This document shows, piece after piece, positions 44,360-53,316 of a DNA stretch of 64,000 bases. Made by a program: the position numbers and the translations under genes. The stretch covers positions 1,364,001 through 1,428,000 of the forward strand of contig CAVVMG010000001.1 in NCBI GenBank assembly GCA_963749415.1, given 5' to 3'. The notes beneath the pieces were generated by a model. The model saw only the letters and a program-made list of their open reading frames with translations, did no database searches and was not told where the DNA came from. This DNA is from JALYNX01 sp963749415 (GTDB taxonomy: Bacteria; Actinomycetota; Acidimicrobiia; Spongiisociales; ZC4RG35). The stretch's first letter is position 1. Each line of letters opens with the position of its first letter.

Positions 44360-45676
44360 ATGAGCCTCCAGGGCGACAAGACGAGAGAGTGGTACCAGCG
44401 GGCCTCGGCAGTCCTGGTTAATGGGGTGTCGAGCCAATTCCGGTACTGGGGCCCTGACGACACCATCGTGATCGACCATGGCGAGGGCGGCCATCTCATC
44501 GACATGGATGGCAAGCGCTACATCGACTACCAGTGCGGTTTCGGGCCCATCATCCTCGGCCATGGCGAGCCCTCGGTGGTGGCCGCGGTCCGTGATGCCG
44601 CCGGGGAGGCGACCAGTTTCGCGATGACCCAGCGCCGTGAGGTGGAGGCCGCAGAAAAGGTAATCGACACCCTGGGCTGGCCGGACCTGATGAGATTCAC
44701 GAACACGGGGACCGAAGCCACGATGCACGCGGTGCGATTGGCCCGAGGGGTCACCGGACGGGATGTCGTCCTCAAGTTCGAAGGCCAGTACCACGGCATG
44801 CACGACTACGTGCTGTTCTCGACCGCGGGCGTGCCGGTGGATGGGCTGGGGTCGAGGCTGCGACCGATCCCACTCCAATCGAGCTCGGGGATCCCGGAGA
44901 CCATCCGCAGCTATGTGCGCACTCTTCCCTTCAACGACGTCGAGATGGCGGAGCGCCTGTTCAAGGACGAGGGCCACCGGATCGCCGCGGTGATCGTCGA
45001 GCCCATGCTGGGCAACGCATTCGGAATCCTCCCCCAACCGGGGTTTCTCGAGGGGCTGCGCCGCCTGTGCAACGAGTACCGGACTGTCCTCATCTTCGAC
45101 GAGGTCAAGACCGGGTTCCGGGTCGCCCTGGGCGGCGCCAGGGAGCGTTTTGGGGTGACCCCGGACATGGGCACCTACGCCAAGGCCATGGGCAACGGAT
45201 ACCCGGTGGCCGCCATCGCCTTCCGCGACTGGGTGGCAGAAGGATGGAAGCGGGGAGGGATCGCCCAGGCCGGCACCTACTCCGGGAACGGGATTGCTGC
45301 CGCCGCCGCAGAGGCGACACTCGACCTGCTCCGCACCGGGGAGCCATTGGCCAAGGTGCAGCGGACCGGTCAGGCGCTCATGGAAGGGCTGGAGAAGATC
45401 CTCGCCGACCAGGGTGTCGAGGGGAAAGCAACCGGAGACCCCTCGATGTTCTCCTTGCTGTTCGGCCCCGGCGATCTGGACGAATTCCGCGACGTGAGCA
45501 AACACGATGATGAGCGATACGACGACATCATGTTCCGCATGATCAAGAAAGGCGTCATGCCCTGCCCGGATGCCCTCGAGCCATGGTTCGTCTGCGCCGC
45601 CCACACCGACGAGGATGTCGCCACCACGCTCCAGGTGTTCGAGGAGTCGCTGGCGGAGTCACTGGCCGGAGATTGA
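44360..45676 (+). CDS. Class III aminotransferase (HemL-like)
   Basis: This protein of 438 residues is a PLP aminotransferase related to glutamate-1-semialdehyde aminomutase. Key parts are QCGFGPIILGHGEPSVVAAV, FTNTGTEATMHAVRLARGVTGR, FDEVKTGFR and the lysine segment YAKAMGNGYPVAAIAF. Its neighbours are not tetrapyrrole genes, so it is more likely a catabolic omega-transaminase. The acetyltransferase gene overlaps its stop (TTGA). AGAGGAGTGAGAG precedes the ATG. Confidence 0.8.
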   Translation: MSLQGDKTREWYQRASAVLVNGVSSQFRYWGPDDTIVIDHGEGGHLIDMDGKRYIDYQCGFGPIILGHGEPSVVAAVRDAAGEATSFAMTQRREVEAAEKVIDTLGWPDLMRFTNTGTEATMHAVRLARGVTGRDVVLKFEGQYHGMHDYVLFSTAGVPVDGLGSRLRPIPLQSSSGIPETIRSYVRTLPFNDVEMAERLFKDEGHRIAAVIVEPMLGNAFGILPQPGFLEGLRRLCNEYRTVLIFDEVKTGFRVALGGARERFGVTPDMGTYAKAMGNGYPVAAIAFRDWVAEGWKRGGIAQAGTYSGNGIAAAAAEATLDLLRTGEPLAKVQRTGQALMEGLEKILADQGVEGKATGDPSMFSLLFGPGDLDEFRDVSKHDDERYDDIMFRMIKKGVMPCPDALEPWFVCAAHTDEDVATTLQVFEESLAESLAGD

Positions 45677-46107
45677 TCCGCCGCGCCGGCCGCGCCGACC
45701 TTCCCGTTGTCCTCGAGCTCTCCAAGGAGTTTTGCGTGCTCGACGGCCATGCCTTCGACGCGGCCCGCGTCGAACCGGCACTCCGTCCCCTGCTGGACGG
45801 CGACGAGCTCGGCGTTGTCCACCTGGTCGAGGAGGAGGGTTGGGCCCTCGGCTATGCCGTCGTCACCTGGGGTTACAGCCTCGAATCCGGGGGTCGGGAT
45901 GCCCTCATCGACGAGATCTACGTGCGGGACCGGGGTGAGGGGGTCGGATCCTCGTTGCTGGCAGCAATTCTCGAAGACGTGAAGGCCCGCGGGCTCAATC
46001 GGTTGACACTGGAGACGGAGAATGACAACGAGGGTGCTCGCCGTTTCTACACCCGTCACGGCTTCATGGCCGAGGATTCGCTGTGGATGAGCCTGGACCT
46101 GAATTGA
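45673..46107 (+). CDS. GNAT-family N-acetyltransferase
   Basis: This 144-residue acetyltransferase has the signature IDEIYVRDRGEGVGSSLLAA and the C-terminal NEGARRFYTRHGF. The start TTG 45673 overlaps the aminotransferase stop (TTGA). Its own stop overlaps the dapB start in the same way, so three genes may be co-translated. The substrate is unknown. Confidence 0.75.
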   Translation: MIRRAGRADLPVVLELSKEFCVLDGHAFDAARVEPALRPLLDGDELGVVHLVEEEGWALGYAVVTWGYSLESGGRDALIDEIYVRDRGEGVGSSLLAAILEDVKARGLNRLTLETENDNEGARRFYTRHGFMAEDSLWMSLDLN

Positions 46108-46853
46108 CCCGGGTGGCGATATCCGGAGCGGGAGGGAAGCTCGCCACCCCGATCGCAGCGGCGGTCATCGAGTCCGATGACCTCGAGCTGTCGGCCCTGT
46201 TCAACCCGAATCGAGCCGGCAGCGATCTACACGGTGTCATCGTCGTGGGTGACCCATCTCAGGTCTCAGCCGATGTGATGGTGGAGACCGCCCACCCCGA
46301 TGTCGTATTCGCCAACCTCGAGGCGTGGAGCTCGGCACGGATTGCAACGGTGGTCGGGACCTCGGGGTTCACCGCGGAGCGCCTCTCCCGGCTCGAGGAG
46401 ATGTGGGGCGGGGACGGGCCCGCCTGCCTGGTGGTGCCCAACTTCTCGATCGGTGCCGTTCTGATGATGCGCTTCGCCGCGTCGGCCGCTCCTCACTTCG
46501 AAGCCGTCGAGATCATCGAGCGCCACCACTCGGACAAGCCCGATGCCCCCTCAGGTACCGCCCTGGCGTCGGCGATGGGGATCGCAGGTGCGGGTGGAAC
46601 TTCGTCCGACACGTCGAAGGAGCTCAGCCCGGGAGCGCGGGGGGCAGCCGTGGAGGGGGTGCGGGTTCATTCCCTTAGGCTCCCAGGGCTCATCTCACAA
46701 CAGGAGGTTGCCCTCTCCAACGCCGGGGAGATGCTCTCCATCGAGCACCTGTCGACGAGCTATGAGTCATTCGCCTCGGGGGCGCTCATTGCGATCCGCG
46801 GGGTGCGAGGCTTATCCCCCGGGGTTCATCTGGGTCTGGACGCCGTCCTCTAG
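46104..46853 (+). CDS. dapB: 4-hydroxy-tetrahydrodipicolinate reductase
   Basis: This 249-residue enzyme acts in the diaminopimelate/lysine pathway. The N-terminal nucleotide fold is VAISGAGGKLATPIA, and the catalytic signature is EIIERHHSDKPDAPSGTALA with the expected His pair and Lys. VVGTSGFTAERL is also typical. TTG 46104 gives the standard N-terminus and a TTGA overlap with the acetyltransferase gene. The 3' end overlaps a convergent gene by 42 bases. Confidence 0.88.
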   Translation: MTRVAISGAGGKLATPIAAAVIESDDLELSALFNPNRAGSDLHGVIVVGDPSQVSADVMVETAHPDVVFANLEAWSSARIATVVGTSGFTAERLSRLEEMWGGDGPACLVVPNFSIGAVLMMRFAASAAPHFEAVEIIERHHSDKPDAPSGTALASAMGIAGAGGTSSDTSKELSPGARGAAVEGVRVHSLRLPGLISQQEVALSNAGEMLSIEHLSTSYESFASGALIAIRGVRGLSPGVHLGLDAVL

Positions 46854-47315
46854 CGCTGGGAAAAACGAATAGATGCGCTCCCCGGTGAAGAGCTTCTGCT
46901 CCGGGTCCCAGGGGAAGAAGATCACGTTGCGCCACACGAGGTGTTGTCCAGATGGCTCGGTCCCCAGCCATGGCCCCTCGTGGGTCCCGTCGACCACTGC
47001 TTCTTCGCAGACACCCTGAGGGCCGACCACGATGCTGGTCAAGGCGAACTGGATGTCGGGGAACGCCGAGAGCAGCTCCAGATAGAACTTGGTCGCCCCG
47101 CTGTGGCCCGCCCAGCGGTGGCCGGTCTGCACCAACTCGTAGACGCAATCCTCGGTCAGCGTCGCCATCAGGCCGGCGATGTCACGGGCGTCCTCAGCCT
47201 TCGAGTGGGCCTTCCAGAGATCGCGAACCCCCTCGTAGTCGGCAGGCGCGCGTGACAGGAGCTCTCTGACCCGGTGTCGCTTGTCGATCGACTCCTGAAG
47301 CAGCGGATCGGTCAT
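46812..47315 (-). CDS. SnoaL-like/ester-cyclase fold protein
   Basis: This protein of 167 residues has the NTF2-like pattern of SnoaL proteins: VRDLWKAHSKAEDARDIAGLMATLTEDCVYEL followed by GHSGATKFYLELLSAFPDIQ. The fold is used by polyketide cyclases, isomerases and binding proteins. No substrate can be read here. It converges on and overlaps dapB. Confidence 0.7.
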   Translation of the reverse strand: MTDPLLQESIDKRHRVRELLSRAPADYEGVRDLWKAHSKAEDARDIAGLMATLTEDCVYELVQTGHRWAGHSGATKFYLELLSAFPDIQFALTSIVVGPQGVCEEAVVDGTHEGPWLGTEPSGQHLVWRNVIFFPWDPEQKLFTGERIYSFFPALEDGVQTQMNPGG

Positions 47316-47343
47316 GTCTCGACCCTAACCCGGCGAGTATCGA

Positions 47344-48120
47344 TCAGAACACGATGACGGTGAGGGCTCCGATTGCAACGCAGTAGATGGAGAATGGGAG
47401 GAGGCCCGTCCTCTTGAGCACCGACATCAGCCAGCCGATCGCCAGGTATCCGGTGATCCCGGCGACCACCATTCCGAGGATCAGGGAAGGCTCGAACTCT
47501 CCGCTGTCGGATAGCTCATAGAGCTGGAGAAACCCGGCGCCGGTCACCGCCGGGATCCCCAGCAGGAACGAGTACCTGGCAGCTTCCAGTGGGTCGAAGC
47601 TCCTCGCGTTGCCAACCGAGATCGTGGTCCCGGAACGTGAGATCCCGGGGATCAGGGCCAGGGCCTGGGCGAGCCCGATCAGCACCGAGTCGAACACCTG
47701 CATGTCGAGGATACGGCGATGCCCCTTGGCGAGGAGGCTGCCCAGGTACAGGATGATGCCGTTGCCGATCAGCGCCCAGCCGACGTTGGAGATCGTGGTC
47801 TGAAAGCGATCGAGATCGTCGGCGAGGGGGAGCCCGAATATGACGGCGGGAATGGTGCCGATGGCAACCATGATCGCGATCTTGCGCCCTTCGGGGTCGC
47901 TCCGGAGATGAATGACCTTGGCCAGGTCGTGCCGGAAATAGATGAACATCGCCGCCAGAGTTCCCAGGTGGAGCACTGCGCTGGTGGCGAGGCTCGGGGG
48001 CTCGACGTCGAACCCGAGCTCGGCGAGAAGAGCCGGTATCACCACCAGATGGCCATCGGAGGAGACAGGCAGGAACTCGGTGATTCCTTGGATGAGTCCC
48101 CAGATGACGGCGGCGAGCAC
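47344..48120 (-). CDS. uppP: Undecaprenyl-diphosphatase
   Basis: This 258-residue membrane enzyme recycles undecaprenyl pyrophosphate for cell-wall synthesis. The signature motifs GLIQGITEFLPVSSDGHL and LIPGISRSGTTI are both present, with about eight membrane segments. GTG 48120 was chosen. It is downstream of the SAF-like gene on the same strand. Confidence 0.9.
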   Translation of the reverse strand: MLAAVIWGLIQGITEFLPVSSDGHLVVIPALLAELGFDVEPPSLATSAVLHLGTLAAMFIYFRHDLAKVIHLRSDPEGRKIAIMVAIGTIPAVIFGLPLADDLDRFQTTISNVGWALIGNGIILYLGSLLAKGHRRILDMQVFDSVLIGLAQALALIPGISRSGTTISVGNARSFDPLEAARYSFLLGIPAVTGAGFLQLYELSDSGEFEPSLILGMVVAGITGYLAIGWLMSVLKRTGLLPFSIYCVAIGALTVIVF

Positions 48121-48136
48121 GGCGGCACGGTAATGG

Positions 48137-48655
48137 TCAGGGGGTCACAACCATGATCGCCACCCTGCCCTCGCTGGCAGCCGCCGCCACCGCGGCGGCG
48201 TGCTCCGATGGGACGGCGACACTTCCGGTCCCCGAGCCCAGCGGGTCATCACTGGCCCCGGCGGCGACCACCGCCGCCACGCTCTCTCCGCTGTCGACCA
48301 GGACCACGCGAGCCTCGTCGCCTCGCTCGGCACCCTGGGGCAGGGGCGTGTCGAACTGCCACCAACCGCTGGGGATGCCGGCGTCCTCGACCTCGACCAG
48401 GGACTCGAGGATCGGCTCGCCCTCCGGGATGTCGACGAGTGCGATCCCTGTAGCCGCCACCTGATCGAAGAGCCCCCGTGGGACATCCCGGTTCTGGCTG
48501 TTCCACCCGCCAATCTCCTCACCGGCCGCGATATCGACTATGGCGAACGGGTGGGGTACGAGAGGGTCGGGTCTCAGCTCAACCCACAACGCGCCGGCAG
48601 CGATGAGGGCGGCAGCGATCCATCGACCCCAAGGCGGAGTCTGCAACCAGAGCAC
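48137..48655 (-). CDS. Membrane-anchored SAF-like domain protein
   Basis: This 172-residue protein has one N-terminal membrane segment (WIAAALIAAGALWVEL) and a region resembling SAF domains of CpaB/FlgA-type proteins (VDIAAGEEIGGWNSQNRDVPRGL, then GIALVDIPEGEPILESLV). No pilus or flagellar genes are nearby. Assignment is weak. The start is GTG 48655. Confidence 0.5.
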   Translation of the reverse strand: MLWLQTPPWGRWIAAALIAAGALWVELRPDPLVPHPFAIVDIAAGEEIGGWNSQNRDVPRGLFDQVAATGIALVDIPEGEPILESLVEVEDAGIPSGWWQFDTPLPQGAERGDEARVVLVDSGESVAAVVAAGASDDPLGSGTGSVAVPSEHAAAVAAAASEGRVAIMVVTP

Positions 48656-48695
48656 GTGTCGACCGTACGGAGCCTCCCCAACAGGGGGAAGGGGT

Positions 48696-48980
48696 TCAGT
48701 CGCTGGATGACGATGTGGTGGTCGACGATGCCGGGGTCTTGTCCGGGGAGGAGTCCGATGACTCCTTCTTCTTCTTTGGTGCCGGCTCGCTGGGAGCCTT
48801 TGCGGCCCGGGCGTCTGTGCTGTAGAAGCCGGAGCCTTTGAAGACCACCCCGCGGGCGTGGAACACCTTCTGCAGGTCGCCGCCGCACGCGTCGTGGCGG
48901 CGCAGCGGTTTGTCGGAGAAGGACTGGAACACCTCGACGGTGTCGCCGCACGACTTGCACACGTATTCGTAGGTAGGCAT
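48696..48980 (-). CDS. FmdB-family zinc-ribbon protein
   Basis: This protein of 94 residues begins MPTYEYVCKSCGDTVEVFQS, the characteristic FmdB zinc-ribbon start, and has the second Cys in HDACGGDLQKVFHARGVVFKGSGFYSTD. The tail is a Lys/Ser/Thr-rich low-complexity stretch. Related proteins are of uncertain function. ATG 48980 was chosen. It is divergent from plsY. Confidence 0.78.
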   Translation of the reverse strand: MPTYEYVCKSCGDTVEVFQSFSDKPLRRHDACGGDLQKVFHARGVVFKGSGFYSTDARAAKAPSEPAPKKKKESSDSSPDKTPASSTTTSSSSD

Positions 48981-49026
48981 GGAGATCTGACCGCCGGAAG
49001 GAGTGGGGGAATCGTACAACCGGGGC

Positions 49027-49677
49027 ATGCTCACTTCCATTCCGATCACGCCAATATCATCGGCGCCGATGTCCAGCACTCTGGCCATACCGCTTGCCCT
49101 GATCGGGGCCTACATCGTGGGCAGCATCGACTTCGCCGTGATCGTGGCCCGGATGCACGGAGTGGACATCCATGAGGAGGGGAGCGGCAACCCCGGCACC
49201 TCGAACGTCCTGAGGACGCTGGGCCGGGTCCCGGCGGCGATGGTCTTCATCGGTGATCTGTTGAAGGGGACGATCGGAGCCGCCCTGGGCTGGCTTGCCT
49301 CGGACATCCCGGACCCGACTCAGTCCCATTGGGCGTACGCCGCAGGGCTCTGCGCGGTGATCGGGCATTGCTACCCGGTTTTCCATCGGTTCAAGGGAGG
49401 CAAGGGGGTGGCCACAGGTGCCGGGGTGCTGCTATTCACAGTCCCGTTGGCCGCGGTGATCGAGATCGCGATCTGGGGGATCGTGGTCAAGCTGACCAAG
49501 ACCGCATCGATCGGGTCGATGGTCATCGTGGTCATCACCATCCCGATCCTCATCTGGCAGGGTGTCTCCGGGATGTCTCTGGTGTGGGTGGCCCTGATCA
49601 TCGCCCTCGTCGTTTGGCGTCACCGGGGCAACATCAAGCGAATGGCGTCGGGCGGTGAGCAGAAGGTGAGCGCATGA
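49027..49677 (+). CDS. plsY: Glycerol-3-phosphate acyltransferase
   Basis: This membrane protein of about 216 residues uses acyl phosphate to acylate glycerol 3-phosphate in phospholipid synthesis. The PlsY motifs are visible: GSGNPGTSNVLRTLG, and GHCYPVFHRFKGGKGVATG. I chose ATG 49027 because TACAAC lies 6 bases before it, which would make a leaderless start; ATG 49069 is the main alternative. Its stop overlaps the galU ATG (ATGA). Confidence 0.82.
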   Translation: MLTSIPITPISSAPMSSTLAIPLALIGAYIVGSIDFAVIVARMHGVDIHEEGSGNPGTSNVLRTLGRVPAAMVFIGDLLKGTIGAALGWLASDIPDPTQSHWAYAAGLCAVIGHCYPVFHRFKGGKGVATGAGVLLFTVPLAAVIEIAIWGIVVKLTKTASIGSMVIVVITIPILIWQGVSGMSLVWVALIIALVVWRHRGNIKRMASGGEQKVSA

Positions 49678-50489
49678 GCATCGACGTGGCAGTGATTCCC
49701 GCGGCGGGCCGGGGGACCAGGATGCGGCCGGCGACCCGGGTGGTCCCCAAAGCGCTTCTCACGGTCGTGGACCGCCCTGCGATCCAATATGCAGTCGAAG
49801 AGGCTGCCCGGGCCGGTGCCCAAGAGGCCGTGGTGGTCGTGGATCTCGACGTCGGCCATCTTGTTGCCCAGCACTTCAGCCTCGAAGGGGCTCTTCCCGG
49901 CCTGGAGTCGATCAAGATCCGCCCTGTGGTCCAGGAGGAGCCCCTGGGTCTCGGTCACGCGGTGAAGGAGGCAGCTGATGTGGTCGGCGACCGGCCCTTC
50001 TTCTGCCTGCTTGCCGACAACATCGTCCGACCCGGGGGAGACGTACTCGAGTCTCTCGCCGGCGGGAGCAACGACGGATCGACGTCGGTGATGTGCCTTC
50101 GTGAGCTCGATGACGACCTCCTCTCGGCATACGGTGTCGTGGTGCCCACCTCGGCTGTCGAGGAGGGGTACCTGGTCCTGGGGGGCGCGGTCGAGAAACC
50201 GGGAGTCGACGCAGCTCCGTCCCGGTTCGGGCTGGTCGGCCGCTATCTGTTCACTCCTGAGGTCTTCGGCATCCTGGAGAAGACCGCTCCCGGGAGCGGG
50301 GGAGAGATCCAGCTCACCGACGCCATCGATGAGCTGGGGAAGCGGGGCCGGCTGCGCGGGTATGTGGCCGAGGTCGGCCTGCTCGACGTGGGCACCCCGC
50401 TCGGCCTACTCGAAGCCTCGGTAGCCCTCGGGGAGCACCAGTTCGGTGCGGAGTTCACCGACTGGCTGGACGGTCGCCCCCGCTCATGA
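49674..50489 (+). CDS. galU: UTP-glucose-1-phosphate uridylyltransferase
   Basis: This 271-residue nucleotidyltransferase makes UDP-glucose. The N-terminal nucleotide motif is IPAAGRGTRMRPATRVVPKALL, followed by LLADNIVRP and a sugar-binding GGEIQLTDAID. It overlaps plsY and moeA by ATGA at each end. The order galU-moeA is common in actinobacteria. Confidence 0.82.
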   Translation: MSIDVAVIPAAGRGTRMRPATRVVPKALLTVVDRPAIQYAVEEAARAGAQEAVVVVDLDVGHLVAQHFSLEGALPGLESIKIRPVVQEEPLGLGHAVKEAADVVGDRPFFCLLADNIVRPGGDVLESLAGGSNDGSTSVMCLRELDDDLLSAYGVVVPTSAVEEGYLVLGGAVEKPGVDAAPSRFGLVGRYLFTPEVFGILEKTAPGSGGEIQLTDAIDELGKRGRLRGYVAEVGLLDVGTPLGLLEASVALGEHQFGAEFTDWLDGRPRS

Positions 50490-51718
50490 AGACCCTGGAG
50501 GAGGCGCGGGCGGAGGTCCTGGAAGGCGTGAAGGCCCTCGAGCCCGAGTCGGTGTCGATCTGGGATGCCCTGGGCCGGGTCCTCGCCGAAGACGTGGTCG
50601 CGGCGAGCGACGTGCCGCCGTTCCCCAACTCTGCGATGGACGGCTACGCGGTGCGCGGTTCCGATGTCGCCCAGCCGGGCTCGGTGTTGACACTGATCGG
50701 AGAGCTCGCCGCAGGCCAGGTTGCCTTGTCCGTAGTTGGCCCGGGGCAGGCGTTGAAGATCATGACCGGGGCCCCGATGCCCGAGGGTGCCGACACCGTG
50801 GTCAAGATCGAGGACACCGAGGCGCGAGGAGACCAGGTCTCGATCCGCGCGGTGGTCGCGGTGGGCACCTCGGTGAGGCCGGCCGGTGGTGACGTGGCCA
50901 AAGGGACAGCCCTCTTCGAGGCGGGGACCCGGTTGACCCCGATGCACGTCGGCGTCCTGGCGACGATCGATGTTCACGAAGTGATGGTTCATCGCCGCCC
51001 GACTGTGGCCTTCATGTCCACGGGTGATGAGCTGGTGCCACCTGGTGGGGGCCCGCTCGGTCCGGGGATGATCCGGGACTCCAACCGTCCGATGGTCAAG
51101 GCCCTGCTCACCGAGGCCGGAGTCGAGTTGATCGATCTCGGCATCGTCCCCGACGATCCCGAGGTTTTGCGCGCGGTTCTCGACGAGGGCGGCGCTTCGG
51201 CCGATGTCATCGTGTCCACCGGTGGTGTGTCGATGGGTGACCGCGACGTGACCAAGATGGTTTTGGAGGGAGGCTCCGAGGTCGGATTCTGGAGGGTGGC
51301 GATACAGCCGGCCAAGCCCTTCGCCTTCGGCCGGGTCGGAGGCGCTCTCTTCTTCGGCCTGCCCGGGAATCCGGTGTCGGTCCTGGTCTCCTTCGAGCAG
51401 TTCCTCCGCCCCGCCCTCCTCAGGCTGCAGGGCGCCACCCGGATCCTGCGTCCCCGGATGTCGGCCATCGCCGGGGAGAGAATGGTCACCGATACCGAGA
51501 AGACCGTGTTCGCCAGGGTGAGGATCACCGGCGAGACCGATGGGCGGCCCCAGGTCGTCAGCTCGGGCGGGCAGTCGTCCAACGTCTTATCCGCAGCTGC
51601 TGCCGCCGACGCCTTTGCCGTGGTCCCCCGCGGGGTGGGGGTGGTCGAGGCCGGCGAGCACGTGGACATCGAGCTGTTCAAGGCCCCCGCGACGAGGGAG
51701 TGGGTTGATGGAATCTGA
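50486..51718 (+). CDS. moeA: Molybdopterin molybdenumtransferase
   Basis: This protein of 410 residues inserts molybdate into adenylylated molybdopterin. FPNSAMDGYAVRG, MTGAPMPEGADTVVKIED and the molybdopterin-binding VSTGGVSMGDRDVTK are all family hallmarks, as is FFGLPGNPVSVLVSFEQF. It overlaps galU (ATGA), and moaC starts inside its last codons. Confidence 0.9.
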   Translation: MKTLEEARAEVLEGVKALEPESVSIWDALGRVLAEDVVAASDVPPFPNSAMDGYAVRGSDVAQPGSVLTLIGELAAGQVALSVVGPGQALKIMTGAPMPEGADTVVKIEDTEARGDQVSIRAVVAVGTSVRPAGGDVAKGTALFEAGTRLTPMHVGVLATIDVHEVMVHRRPTVAFMSTGDELVPPGGGPLGPGMIRDSNRPMVKALLTEAGVELIDLGIVPDDPEVLRAVLDEGGASADVIVSTGGVSMGDRDVTKMVLEGGSEVGFWRVAIQPAKPFAFGRVGGALFFGLPGNPVSVLVSFEQFLRPALLRLQGATRILRPRMSAIAGERMVTDTEKTVFARVRITGETDGRPQVVSSGGQSSNVLSAAAAADAFAVVPRGVGVVEAGEHVDIELFKAPATREWVDGI

Positions 51719-52187
51719 GAAGGAGATGACCCATCTCAACGAAGCCGGAGAGGTGCGGATGGTCGACATCGGCGACAAGGAGGTGACCGATCGGGTGGCG
51801 GTTGCCGAAGCGATGGTGGTGATGTCTTCGGACCTGGTGGATCGGTTCTTCGCAGGTGACTTGCCCAAAGGTGACGCCGCTGCGGTGGCTCGCATCGCCG
51901 GGATAGCCGCTGCCAAGAAGACACCTGAATTGATCCCTCTGTGCCACCCGCTTCCTCTCAACGCCGTGGAGATCGGCCTCACGCGGAGTGGGCATGGAAT
52001 TCGGGTGCTTGCTACGGTTTCGACCACCGGCCGCACTGGTGTCGAGATGGAAGCCATGACTGCGGTCTCGGTGGCGTCGCTTGCCATCTACGACATGGTG
52101 AAGAGCGTCGAGCGAGGGGTGAGCATCGAGTCGGTGCGACTCCTCGAGAAGTCCGGTGGGAAGTCCGGGACGTGGGAGAGAGATTGA
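51708..52187 (+). CDS. moaC: Cyclic pyranopterin monophosphate synthase
   Basis: This 159-residue enzyme forms the pyranopterin ring in molybdenum cofactor synthesis. KKTPELIPLCHPLPLNAVEIG and GVEMEAMTAVSVASLAIYDMVKS are the standard MoaC blocks. ATG 51708 has GAGGGAG about 9 bases upstream; ATG 51726 has its AAGGAG too close. It overlaps moeA by 11 bases. Confidence 0.9.
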   Translation: MESEKEMTHLNEAGEVRMVDIGDKEVTDRVAVAEAMVVMSSDLVDRFFAGDLPKGDAAAVARIAGIAAAKKTPELIPLCHPLPLNAVEIGLTRSGHGIRVLATVSTTGRTGVEMEAMTAVSVASLAIYDMVKSVERGVSIESVRLLEKSGGKSGTWERD

Positions 52188-52215
52188 GTCGTTGAATGAG
52201 CGGGGGTGCCGGCGC

Positions 52216-52221
52216 TACGCT
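52216..52221 (+). promoter_or_regulatory. Putative -10 box TACGCT upstream of the SepX-like gene
   Basis: TACGCT lies 29 bases before ATG 52251, leaving a short leader with GTAGGGA as a ribosome-binding site. Confidence 0.35.
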
Positions 52222-52250
52222 CGCACCTTGGACGGAGTCGATCGTAGGGA

Positions 52251-52691
52251 ATGTCAACTAGCGTCATCGTCGGCCTGCTGCTGATAGCCGCAATCTGGAG
52301 TGTCTATCTCCTCCCCTCTCTCTTCGGTGACCGCCAAAACGCCCCGCTCAACTCCACAGAGGAGTTCGACCGCTGGACCCACCTCATCGCTGATGTCCAG
52401 AAGCGCCCCTACACCAAGGGCGAAGTCGGACAGCGTGATGTGATCCGGCTCCGGCAACGCCGGACCATGGCCGTGCTCATAATCCTGGCTCTGGGCACTG
52501 CGGCGCTCGCCTGGATTCAGAACTCCATGGCCCTGCTCCTGGTGCACCTGTTCGTCGACTCGTTGATCGCCCTCTACGCCGCGGCCCTGGCTCAGATGAA
52601 GCAGCGCCGCCAGTGGCGTCTCAAGGTGACCCACGTCTCCGAGCGTCCCACCGAGTGGGACGAGCCCCAGGTCAAGGTCATCGCCAACTGA
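52251..52691 (+). CDS. SepX/GlpR-like membrane protein
   Basis: This protein of 146 residues has one N-terminal membrane segment (VIVGLLLIAAIWSVYLLPSL), a charged loop with RQNAPLNSTEEFDRW, and a central pair of membrane helices (TMAVLIILALGTAALAW and LLLVHLFVDSLIALYAAALA). The topology and its place after galU-moeA-moaC match the actinobacterial divisome protein SepX/GlpR. The resemblance is mainly by context and topology. Confidence 0.6.
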   Translation: MSTSVIVGLLLIAAIWSVYLLPSLFGDRQNAPLNSTEEFDRWTHLIADVQKRPYTKGEVGQRDVIRLRQRRTMAVLIILALGTAALAWIQNSMALLLVHLFVDSLIALYAAALAQMKQRRQWRLKVTHVSERPTEWDEPQVKVIAN

Positions 52692-52696
52692 CGGCG

Positions 52697-53305
52697 ATGG
52701 ACTTCGATTTCGCCGCCGACGCAAGGGCGGTTCTCGACGCCCGGTTCTCAGCCCGTGAGGCCGGATTCTCCGGATCCCGACTTGTTATCAGGGCATCGGC
52801 CAACGCCATTCGCGCCCTGCACCGCAAGGAGTGGGAGGGCGCCGCATCGCTGATCGAGGAGGCGGGGGGGCAGTACTCGGCCATCGCAGAAAGGCTGCAG
52901 GACCATCCGGACCTGCTCCACTCGGGGTTCGTGGCCGACGCTGCCAAGGAGTACACCGAGGCCCGCATAACCGAGGCGCTGTTCAAGGGCGAGCCGATTC
53001 CCGGGTTCCTGGAGCTCGGCGTCGACCCGGTGCCTTTCCTCCACGGCCTCGGCGAGGCAGTCGGCGAGATGCGACGGCGGATGCTGGACCTGCTCCGTGA
53101 CGGCGATGTGACCACTGCAGAGTCCACGCTTGTGGCGATGGACGGAATCGTCGACCTTCTCGCCGAGATCGACTACCCGGACGGGATGACCAACGGGCTG
53201 CGGCGGACCACCGACGTGGCGCGAGCGCTGGTGGAGCGCTCCCGATCCGATCTCACCGCCACCGTGATCCAGGAGCGCCTTCGTCAGGATCTCGCTCGGC
53301 CCTGA
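52697..53305 (+). CDS. Translin-family protein
   Basis: This 202-residue, mostly helical protein closely follows the translin/TRAX pattern: RLVIRASANAIRALHRKEWEGA, a central AKEYTEARITEALFKGE, then LEIGV-like LGVDPVPFLHGLGEAVGEMRRRMLDLLRDGD and the ending LRRTTDVARALVERSRSDLT. Translins bind single-stranded RNA or DNA, and TRAX-type members are Mg-dependent RNases using acidic residues. The EYTEA glutamates are kept. Bacterial members are uncommon. It lies 5 bases after the SepX-like gene and 115 before a tRNA. Confidence 0.7.
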   Translation: MDFDFAADARAVLDARFSAREAGFSGSRLVIRASANAIRALHRKEWEGAASLIEEAGGQYSAIAERLQDHPDLLHSGFVADAAKEYTEARITEALFKGEPIPGFLELGVDPVPFLHGLGEAVGEMRRRMLDLLRDGDVTTAESTLVAMDGIVDLLAEIDYPDGMTNGLRRTTDVARALVERSRSDLTATVIQERLRQDLARP

Positions 53306-53316
53306 AGCCGAACCAT

